11,213 bases of DNA, taken from positions 1 through 11,213 of the forward strand of contig JAJFLS010000004.1 in the NCBI GenBank assembly GCA_021772595.1. The letters are read 5' to 3'. Positions 1 to 6,179 of the stretch are shown here, piece after piece (position 1 is the stretch's first letter; each line of letters opens with the position of its first letter). The notes under the pieces were generated by a model. The model was not told the origin of the DNA, made no database searches, and saw nothing but the letters and a program-made list of their open reading frames with translations. This DNA comes from Opitutales bacterium (GTDB lineage Bacteria > Verrucomicrobiota > Verrucomicrobiia > Opitutales > Opitutaceae). Both the position numbers and the translations under genes were made by a program.

Positions 1-66
1 TTCATCCTCTTTGATACGAGCAGCATTTCCCACCCGGATTTGCTATACCACTCACATCTTACAATA

Positions 67-134
67 GGTTGGGAGGACCGGCTCGGTCCTCCAACGCTCA
101 TCCCTCTCGGAGAACCGAGCCGGTCCTCCCTACC
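67..134. repeat. REP-like double palindrome (inverted pair), family 1
   Basis: Two 21-bp palindromic units lie in inverted orientation at 72-92 and 109-129. The first is a 9-bp stem around GCT (GGAGGACCG / CGGTCCTCC). The second is its reverse complement with one mismatch. The outer arms 71-87 and 114-130 pair perfectly over 17 bp, and the pairing extends to 67-134 with one mismatch. Read inward from the right end, the unit starts GGTAGGG, so a GTAG head precedes the hairpin. The left copy has GTTG at that place. This matches the layout of REP sequences arranged as an inverted pair (REPIN). It ends 63 bp before the next gene, and no T-run follows it, so a terminator role is less likely. Confidence 0.75.
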
Positions 135-151
135 ATTCCTAAACAACAAGT

Positions 152-185
152 TTGACCAAGGTAGCGGCCGATCTCCGCATAATCT
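152..185 (+). promoter_or_regulatory. weak candidate promoter for the DUF2339 gene
   Basis: A TTGACC box at 152-157 and an AT-rich CATAAT/TAATCT box at 178-185 resemble -35 and -10 elements, but the spacing of about 20 bp is longer than the usual 17. If used, transcription would start only a few bases before the ATG at 198 and give a very short leader, which fits the lack of a strong ribosome binding site (only GAG at 194-196). This is a suggestion from the sequence only. Confidence 0.2.
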
Positions 186-197
186 AATGCCCCGAGA

Positions 198-3128
198 ATG
201 TACTTCCCCCTAGCAATCGCCGGAATCTTCTTCGTCCTCGCCCCGCTACCTCTTTGCATTTACCTTCTGGTTAAACGCTCGAAGGATACTCAGCGTATTC
301 GAAAACTGGAGAACGATCTATCGGAGCTCTCAAGGAAGATTGACAGAAGTCGACTGGGCCCGTCCGACCCGCAACGCGATCCTAGCCAGCAACCCGCAGT
401 ACCCGCGCCGCCAGTCGTTTCAAAAACGGATCCAACTCCCGAGCCCGCTGTCCCCGATCCCCCGAAGCCTACAGTCGCCGCGGCCTCCAAAAAATCGCAA
501 GAGGACCACAACATCGTTTTCAAAGAAAGCACCGCTCCAGAAACCCACCCCTCGCCGCCCGCGGCCCCCGCCGAAACGCCCACCCGCAAACCTTCCACCC
601 GCGCCCGACTAACCGGATTTCTGCGTTCTATCGGTCTCTGGCCGCCAAAAGAATCGTCCACCGCCGAAGCCGGACTCATGCAGTGGTGGCTCCCTAGAAT
701 CGGGGGACTGCTGGCCACTCTCTCCGTCATCTCCTTCGCGGTCTACATCTCCCAAGGGACGCCCCCGTGGGTGCGCTTCATAGAGCTAGTCATCGCCGAC
801 ATCGCCGTTCTGGCCGCCGGCGTGTATTTTCTAAAGCGGCGGCCGAAGTTTGGAGCTACTCTGATTTCGACTGGCCTGAGCATGGCCTACCTGACCAGCA
901 TCGCCGCCTATGCAGCTCCGCCCGTTCGCGTCATCGAGAATCCGCTTGTCGGAATATTGATCCAGTTCGCCGTCGTCATTTCCGTCTTCGTCGCCAGCCT
1001 TCGACTCGCGAATCGAAACATTGCCATCATGGCGCTCGTTTATGGTTTCGCATCGTCGATATTCTCATCCTACGTCGGACAAATGGAGCCATCCCTGATT
1101 TCCGCTCTCGCGCTATACATCGCGGGCATCGGGTTCAGTCGAAAATTCAAGTGGCTCCCAATCCTATCGATTTCCACACTTGGCGTCTACCTGCCCGTTC
1201 TTACGTTTTGCGCTCTTAAATCGATCGGCTCCTCCACGATAACGCTTCCCGACACATGGAGCGTTCTCGCTTACTTGTTGATCAGCGTCTCGCTTCTCCC
1301 TTTCTGCGAATTCCGATGGAAACTGGCACGTGTGCTCAACGCGTTTACGAGTCTCCATGCTTTGAATACGACAGCTTGCCTTGGCATTGGCTATCTCTAC
1401 ATGAAATTCTTCACGACCGATCTCGTTACTTTCTACGGGATCGCCACGATCGTATTCGGCGGATGGGCTATCGTGTTTGGAATAAGGAACCTCAATGGAT
1501 ACCTCTTTCAGCTGTTCTTCCTAAAAGCCACCGCTCTCTCCGCGCTATGGCTCGTGAATCATTACACGGGAGACGTTCGCTGGTTCGCGCTCGTCGTCGA
1601 AGCCGCCCTCGTCAGCTGGATCGCAGCTCGCTCGAAATCGCTTTTGCAGGAAATCGCCACCCTGGCGCTTTGGATCGTATCACTCGCCTACGCCCTTTCC
1701 AGCATCGGTTTCGAAAAACTCCCAGTCGGAGAGTTCTCGTGGTTCCTCTACCTGATCCATCCGATCATCGCCGCCGGAGTACTCTCGTACCTCAAACGAG
1801 CGCGTGACAAGGACGGACGCTCCAGCGGACTCTACTTCGCCGCTGCCTTTATCAACGGACTCGCGGGCATTAGATTCATCACCTTGAGCGACGTCCCCAT
1901 AGATTCACTACCGATCGCTACCGGAATCTACGGGGCCGTGTTATGCTCGATCGGCTTCATTCCACGATTCTCTCTCGCAGTGCCCGCCGTCTCGGCAGCG
2001 CTGCTGATTCTGGTCGCCAACATGCGGTACTGGCTCAACCCATACAACGAAGTGAGCTTTATCGTCTCCGCCGGTCTCGCAATCGCCGCGGCATTCGGAA
2101 TCGCCCGCGTCTATCAATCGCATCGGCGAGGCTTTTTTCTATTCGGCGAACTGCTCTTCAACTTGGCCTGGATCATATCAAGCTACGCATTCCTTTCAAA
2201 CGCGTTCGACTCTGAAAGCTGGTTCGTCTACCTTCCCGCCGCTTTCTCGATCGCCTTGCTCGCGACTCCGAACGGTATTTTGAAAACGCTTCGCGACGCA
2301 TCGCTGACCCCTCTGGTATTGTTCACTCTTTTCGAACATGCGCCGCGAACGAGCAACTGGGGAGGGCTCATTGCGATTCTTGCCTATCTAGCCGTTCTCT
2401 TCCTCCCGAACCTGAAACCGGGATTGATCCAAGATTTCAGAATCTTGAGAAAATGGAAATCCTGGCGACTGCTGCATCATATCTTCGGCGCGATTATTCT
2501 CGCTCGAATCGCCTACGAGTTCGATTCATGGATTGGACGCGTATTGGTTTTGCTACTACTAGCGATCTCGTTCCACATGCTCTGGAGAATTCACAAGCGC
2601 TACATCGCCTTGTTTGTGAGCATCGTTTTCATGGGAATCGGACTAACGTCGATTATCAGCGTTTGGGACTCGTCGATGGATAGCTTGCTCCGAACGCTCC
2701 CCTGGGCCAAAGACGCCCTTGCCGGGGGATTGCTCGCCGCCGCAGTCGCGCTGGGAATGGGAATCGATCACGCGAAATCCGCCCATCGCAGACTCTCGCC
2801 AAAAATCCGGCAAGCTCTGGTTTATCTAGCCGCCCTATTCAGTTTCGCTGCGGTCGCGATGACTCTATCATCGGATCTTCTCGCGCTGGACTCATCCTTC
2901 ACTTCGCTGATGGCGCTCTTTTGCCTCGTGCTCGTTGGAATCGGAATCGGCGCAAAGATAAAGCCCTACCGCATGGTCGCTCTGGTCGGATTCGCCCTGC
3001 CGCTGACACGACTGTTCGTGCACGACATTCGCGACACGCTCATCCGCATCGTCGCCTTCGCGATTCTCTCCGTACTAATCACTTTTATCGGCTACCTCTA
3101 CCACCGCTTCCAATCGAGAATCGAGTGA
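198..3128 (+). CDS. DUF2339-family polytopic membrane protein
   Basis: This is a 976-residue inner-membrane protein of unknown function. One N-terminal membrane segment (about residues 4-24) is followed by a basic, heptad-like stretch (about 27-52, RKLENDLSELSRKIDR) that looks like a short coiled coil. A Pro/Ala/Lys-rich linker of low complexity runs to about residue 140. From about 163 to the end the protein is almost all hydrophobic segments, probably more than twenty. The block starting WWLPRIGGLL and continuing through PPWVRFIELV, YFLKRR and GATLISTGLSMAYLT has the pattern of the DUF2339 family (N-terminal TM, coiled coil, linker, many TMs); length is normal for that family. The ATG at 198 begins the TM segment directly; a nearby ATG at 187 is out of frame. 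Ribosome binding is weak (CGAGA just upstream). No operon partner is seen. The family is sometimes loosely linked to cell-envelope functions, but nothing here shows which. I am sure it is a gene and fairly sure of the family. Confidence 0.87.
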   Translation: MYFPLAIAGIFFVLAPLPLCIYLLVKRSKDTQRIRKLENDLSELSRKIDRSRLGPSDPQRDPSQQPAVPAPPVVSKTDPTPEPAVPDPPKPTVAAASKKSQEDHNIVFKESTAPETHPSPPAAPAETPTRKPSTRARLTGFLRSIGLWPPKESSTAEAGLMQWWLPRIGGLLATLSVISFAVYISQGTPPWVRFIELVIADIAVLAAGVYFLKRRPKFGATLISTGLSMAYLTSIAAYAAPPVRVIENPLVGILIQFAVVISVFVASLRLANRNIAIMALVYGFASSIFSSYVGQMEPSLISALALYIAGIGFSRKFKWLPILSISTLGVYLPVLTFCALKSIGSSTITLPDTWSVLAYLLISVSLLPFCEFRWKLARVLNAFTSLHALNTTACLGIGYLYMKFFTTDLVTFYGIATIVFGGWAIVFGIRNLNGYLFQLFFLKATALSALWLVNHYTGDVRWFALVVEAALVSWIAARSKSLLQEIATLALWIVSLAYALSSIGFEKLPVGEFSWFLYLIHPIIAAGVLSYLKRARDKDGRSSGLYFAAAFINGLAGIRFITLSDVPIDSLPIATGIYGAVLCSIGFIPRFSLAVPAVSAALLILVANMRYWLNPYNEVSFIVSAGLAIAAAFGIARVYQSHRRGFFLFGELLFNLAWIISSYAFLSNAFDSESWFVYLPAAFSIALLATPNGILKTLRDASLTPLVLFTLFEHAPRTSNWGGLIAILAYLAVLFLPNLKPGLIQDFRILRKWKSWRLLHHIFGAIILARIAYEFDSWIGRVLVLLLLAISFHMLWRIHKRYIALFVSIVFMGIGLTSIISVWDSSMDSLLRTLPWAKDALAGGLLAAAVALGMGIDHAKSAHRRLSPKIRQALVYLAALFSFAAVAMTLSSDLLALDSSFTSLMALFCLVLVGIGIGAKIKPYRMVALVGFALPLTRLFVHDIRDTLIRIVAFAILSVLITFIGYLYHRFQSRIE

Positions 3129-3206
3129 ACGATTATCGGTCAGGTCGCCGCCTCATCGAAGCCCTTCCTCCGAGTATCTTACCGTAGCCACGATCAGCTG
3201 ACCATA

Positions 3207-3229
3207 CGCTTCAACCGAAGGCGCTTTTT
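3207..3229 (+). terminator. possible Rho-independent terminator after the DUF2339 gene
   Basis: CGCTTC (3207-3212) and GAAGGCG (3217-3223) can form a short stem with one bulged G and an AACC loop. A C and then five T (3225-3229) follow. It lies about 80 bp after the stop at 3128, on the right strand. The stem is short, so it is only a candidate. Confidence 0.4.
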
Positions 3230-3233
3230 CATG

Positions 3234-3307
3234 TGTAGGAGCCTGCTTGCAGACGATTACGTTTGCCATAGCCTTGGGGAATAATCGCCTGTAAGCAGGC
3301 TCCTACA
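3234..3307. repeat. GTAG-headed REP pair in inverted orientation (REPIN), family 2, copy 1
   Basis: Arms 3234-3259 and 3282-3307 are inverted copies of a 24-26 bp unit. The pairing has one G:T wobble and one A/C mismatch. Each unit has a GTAG head followed by a smaller hairpin, close to GCCTG-CTTG-CAGGC, then GAT. The left arm has A for G in the 3' half of its hairpin; the right arm has a G-to-A change in the loop. The 22-bp spacer (3260-3281) is not related to that of the second copy. Head plus imperfect hairpin plus inverted pairing is the known architecture of REPs mobilised by RAYT transposases (TnpA-REP). The tyrosine transposase itself is not in the window. Confidence 0.85.
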
Positions 3308-3372
3308 ATCTGCGAATCGTCATTTTCAGCTTACCAATATCAATCGCCGAAACCAAAATACCCAGTAGCCCC

Positions 3373-3410
3373 CGACCGTTTATATTACAACGTTGTAATT
3401 TAAACGGTCG
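3373..3410. promoter_or_regulatory. 38-bp near-perfect palindrome upstream of icd, operator-like
   Basis: The sequence is symmetric about 3391/3392, with 18 of 19 pairs matching; the only mismatch is T3383/T3400. The core at 3384-3399 is ATTACAACGTTGTAAT, and the outer arms are CGACCGTTTA / TAAACGGTCG. There is no loop and no T-run after it on either strand, which argues against a terminator. A central CG flanked by AA/TT is typical of LacI-family operators, so a regulator binding site is a reasonable reading. It lies 186 bp before the icd start, the only downstream gene on that strand. Whether it controls icd is inference. Confidence 0.5.
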
Positions 3411-3596
3411 CAGTCCGGATCAAGACACACTCTCTATCGCGAGAGCAACTCAAACATCAGGCTTAAAAGACAGCATTTTCCCGTGTTGCCGCCTCTTCCA
3501 ATCAATGTTATTGACCCTGCGCTTGAGTAGGTTACGGAAGAACTTCGCTCTAATTTTGAATACTGGATTTGAGGTTAAGCGCTACCTGAGAATATC

Positions 3597-5831
3597 ATGA
3601 CCACACCCAATTCGACGATCATCTACACGAAAACTGACGAAGCACCCGCTTTGGCGACGCGCTCGCTACTTCCGATCATCAAGGCGTTTACAAACGCTGC
3701 GGGTGTAGAAGTCGAAACTCGGGACATCTCGCTCGCCGGCCGGATTATCGCGAACTTCCCCGAGAAGCTAACCGACGACCAACGCCTAGCCGACGCGCTC
3801 GCCGAGCTTGGCGAATTGGCCAAAACGCCAGAAGCCAACATCATAAAACTCCCCAATATCAGCGCCTCCATTCCTCAGCTGGCCGCAGCGATCAAGGAAC
3901 TCCAGTCTCACGGTTACGACATCCCGGACTACCCCGAGGAAGCCAAGAGCGACGCCGAGAAAGACGCCAAAGCCCGCTACGCCAAAGTGCTTGGTAGCGC
4001 CGTGAACCCCGTCCTGCGCGAAGGTAATTCTGATCGCCGCGCTCCCGGCGCCGTAAAACAATTCGCGCGAAAGAATCCTCATCCGATGGGCGCCTGGAGC
4101 TCCGATTCGAAATCGCACGTCGCTAGCATGGAATCCAGCGATTTCTACGGAAGCGAGCAATCGGTCACCGTCGCGAAAGCCTGCAATGTCCGAATCGAAT
4201 TCGCTGCCCAAGACGGCGCAGTCACCATCCTGAAAGATAAGACCGCTCTGCTCGACGGCGAAATCATCGACGCCTCCGTCCTCAGCAAGCGCGAGCTCCG
4301 CTCTTTCCTCGCCGCGCAAATCGACGACGCGAAAGACAAAGACGTTCTTTTTTCGATACACCTGAAAGCCACCATGATGAAGGTTTCCGATCCCATCATC
4401 TTCGGCCACGCAGTTTCCGTTTTTTATAAAGAAGTATTCGAAAAACACGCAGCCACCTTCGACTCGCTCGGAATCGAGCCCAATAATGGACTTGGCGATG
4501 TCTACGCGAAAATCAAAACCCTCCCAGAAGCGCAACAAGCGGAAATCGAGGCAGACATCCAAGCAGTCTACGAAAACCGTCCCGCGCTCGCCATGGTGAA
4601 CTCCGACAAAGGCATCACCAATCTCCACGTCCCCAGCGACGTCATTGTCGACGCCTCGATGCCCGCCGCGATCCGCACGTCCGGACAAATGTGGGGACCT
4701 GACGGTCAGCTGAAAGACACGAAATTCATCATCCCCGACCGCTGTTACTCCGGCGTTTATCAAGCGACCATCGATTTCTGCAAGCAGCACGGCGCATTCG
4801 ATCCCACGACAATGGGCAGCGTTCCGAACGTCGGCCTCATGGCCCAGAAAGCGGAAGAATACGGGTCTCACGACAAGACCTTCCAGGCTCCCGGCAACGG
4901 CGCTGTCCGCGTAGTGGATTCTTCAGGACAAACGCTCATCGAGCAAGCGGTGGAAGAAGGCGACCTCTTTAGGATGTGCCAAGTCAAAGACGCTCCCATC
5001 CAGGATTGGGTGAAACTCGCCGTCAATCGAGCTAAAGCCACGGGAGCTCCTGCGATATTCTGGCTGGACGAGAAACGCGCTCACGATGCTCAGCTCATCG
5101 AGAAGGTGAAAACGTATTTGCCAGTTTATCTAACGAACGGACTGGAAATCCACATAATGTCACCGGTTGAAGCGACCCGATTTTCGCTAGAGCGAATCAG
5201 GAATGGCAAAGACACGATCTCGGTCACCGGAAACGTGCTCCGCGACTATCTTACCGATCTCTTTCCGATTCTCGAACTCGGTACCAGCGCGAAGATGCTT
5301 TCGATCGTGCCGCTCATGAACGGTGGCGGGCTCTTCGAAACCGGAGCCGGCGGATCCGCTCCGAAGCATGTCCAGCAATTCGAGAGCGAAGGACACCTTC
5401 GCTGGGACTCGCTTGGCGAATTCCTCGCCTTGGCCGTTTCACTGGAGCACCTCGACGAAAACTTCGGCAACGACAAAGCCAAGATTCTAGCCGTAACGCT
5501 CGACCAAGCGACCGCCCAGCTCCTTGAGAACAACAAGTCGCCATCGCGCAAAGTGAACGAGCTCGATAATCGCGGAAGCCATTTCTACCTCGCTCTCTAC
5601 TGGGCCCAAGCGCTTGCCGCGCAAACGCAGGACACGGAGCTCCAATCCCAGTTCGCGAATTTCGCCCAACAGCTCGTGGACAACGAAACTAAAATCGTCG
5701 ACGAGCTCAACGCCGCCCAAGGTTCGCCCGTCGATGTCGGCGGATACTACCATCCCGATTCCGAGGAAGCCGCCGTCGCAATGCGTCCCAGCCCAACCCT
5801 AAACGCGGCCATCGGAGCTATGGCGAGCTGA
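3597..5831 (+). CDS. icd: isocitrate dehydrogenase, NADP-dependent, monomeric type
   Basis: It converts isocitrate and NADP+ to 2-oxoglutarate, CO2 and NADPH in the citric acid cycle, in the cytoplasm, acting as a single ~80-kDa chain. At 744 residues it matches the ~740 of the monomeric family, which is unrelated in length to the ~420-residue dimeric enzyme. The N-terminus (IIYTKTDEAPALAT, residues 8-21) fits the family start, supporting the ATG at 3597. Family blocks are seen in order: NPVLREGNSDRRAP (137-150), LKATMMKVSDP (256-266), VIVDASMP (349-356), GSVPNVGLMAQKAEEYGSHDK (407-427), NVLRDYLTDLFP (546-557), GGGLFETGAGGSAPKHVQQF (576-595) and DNRGSHFYLALYWAQALA (657-674). Substrate, metal and NADP residues known from the Azotobacter vinelandii enzyme line up with an offset of +2: Ser134, Lys257, Asp352, Tyr422, Arg549, Asp550, Asp554, His591, Arg602 and Arg651. 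The gene stands alone between two REPINs; a 38-bp palindrome lies 186 bp upstream and may bear on its control. Confidence 0.98.
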   Translation: MTTPNSTIIYTKTDEAPALATRSLLPIIKAFTNAAGVEVETRDISLAGRIIANFPEKLTDDQRLADALAELGELAKTPEANIIKLPNISASIPQLAAAIKELQSHGYDIPDYPEEAKSDAEKDAKARYAKVLGSAVNPVLREGNSDRRAPGAVKQFARKNPHPMGAWSSDSKSHVASMESSDFYGSEQSVTVAKACNVRIEFAAQDGAVTILKDKTALLDGEIIDASVLSKRELRSFLAAQIDDAKDKDVLFSIHLKATMMKVSDPIIFGHAVSVFYKEVFEKHAATFDSLGIEPNNGLGDVYAKIKTLPEAQQAEIEADIQAVYENRPALAMVNSDKGITNLHVPSDVIVDASMPAAIRTSGQMWGPDGQLKDTKFIIPDRCYSGVYQATIDFCKQHGAFDPTTMGSVPNVGLMAQKAEEYGSHDKTFQAPGNGAVRVVDSSGQTLIEQAVEEGDLFRMCQVKDAPIQDWVKLAVNRAKATGAPAIFWLDEKRAHDAQLIEKVKTYLPVYLTNGLEIHIMSPVEATRFSLERIRNGKDTISVTGNVLRDYLTDLFPILELGTSAKMLSIVPLMNGGGLFETGAGGSAPKHVQQFESEGHLRWDSLGEFLALAVSLEHLDENFGNDKAKILAVTLDQATAQLLENNKSPSRKVNELDNRGSHFYLALYWAQALAAQTQDTELQSQFANFAQQLVDNETKIVDELNAAQGSPVDVGGYYHPDSEEAAVAMRPSPTLNAAIGAMAS

Positions 5832-5837
5832 CTACTC

Positions 5838-5859
5838 GGTAGGGCAGGAGCGTCCCGCT
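5838..5859 (+). repeat. possible degenerate solo REP-like unit after icd
   Basis: Just after the icd stop, GGTAGGGCAGGAGCGTCCCG starts with the same GGTAGGG head as the repeat at 114-134 (read on the minus strand there), then a weak GGG...CCC pairing. It has no inverted partner before the full REPIN at 5872. It may be a decayed unit or chance. Confidence 0.25.
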
Positions 5860-5871
5860 TCACCGCACAAT

Positions 5872-5941
5872 TGTAGGAGCCTGCTCGCAGGCGATCATCT
5901 TACGGGTTTAATGCGAAATCGCCTGCAAGCAGGCTCCTACA
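5872..5941. repeat. GTAG-headed REP pair in inverted orientation (REPIN), family 2, copy 2
   Basis: Arms 5872-5895 and 5918-5941 pair over 24 bp with a single mismatch (C5886/A5927) around a 22-bp spacer. Both arms are the same unit as at 3234-3307: a GTAG head, then GCCTGCTTGCAGGC and GAT. The left arm has CTC for CTT in the loop; the right arm equals the consensus of the four copies in this window. It lies between two convergent genes, so as RNA it could also fold at the 3' end of the icd message, but no T-run follows. Confidence 0.88.
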
Positions 5942-6016
5942 TGAGAATCCACAACGCGTTCGCTGCGTAGCTACACCGAGAACCCAGCGAAGGAAATCGC
6001 GAGGTTTCCCCCCTAC

Positions 6017-6045
6017 AAAAAAATCGCGGGTTTTATCCCGCGATT
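6017..6045 (-). terminator. Rho-independent terminator for the chemoreceptor gene
   Basis: A perfect 9-bp stem, AATCGCGGG (6022-6030) with CCCGCGATT (6037-6045), encloses a 6-base loop. The A-run at 6017-6023 becomes a run of T directly after the stem on the minus strand, the standard form for a minus-strand terminator. It stands 134 bp past the chemoreceptor stop. On the plus strand no T-run follows, so it should not stop icd efficiently. Confidence 0.8.
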
Positions 6046-6179
6046 CGCTATATCCTGAATATCTGGATACGGCGGTTACTTCCAAATCGTTAGCGCTTAC
6101 TCAACGCCGCCTTCAAGTATCTCGTCGGCGGCGACTCTCACCTCTCTGAATTGCGCGTGACTCGGAAGCTCTAATTCTA

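Larger units (their letters stand above)
3129..3596. other. 468-bp gap between the DUF2339 gene and icd
   Basis: No believable gene is seen here. In order it holds a possible terminator (3207-3229), a REPIN (3234-3307) and a 38-bp palindrome (3373-3410), followed by a 186-bp stretch that should contain the icd promoter. In that stretch TTGACC at 3511-3516 is a fair -35 box, but no good -10 box stands 16-18 bp after it, so I do not call a promoter. The icd start has only a weak purine stretch (GAGA at 3589-3592) before it. Confidence 0.6.
5832..6179. other. 348-bp gap between convergent genes
   Basis: This gap separates the 3' ends of icd (+) and the chemoreceptor (-). It holds a possible decayed REP (5838-5859), a full REPIN (5872-5941) and the minus-strand terminator (6017-6045). 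The remaining part (6046-6179) would be the 3' untranslated end of the chemoreceptor message. It has a small GC hairpin, CGCCGCC (6105-6111) with GGCGGCG (6127-6133). No gene is supported here. Confidence 0.6.

Noticed and set aside
1..213. Plus-strand frame 1 is open from the window edge to base 213
   Set aside because: It runs straight through the REP palindrome and into the next gene's start, and the translation has no recognisable features; more likely chance than the end of a gene.
3786..4871. A 361-codon open frame on the minus strand inside icd
   Set aside because: It lies wholly opposite a gene with clear family identity, and its low-complexity Val/Gly/Asp-rich product is what the antisense of such codon usage gives.
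5900..6085. A 61-codon minus-strand open frame
   Set aside because: It crosses both the terminator hairpin and one arm of the REPIN, so it cannot be a normal gene.
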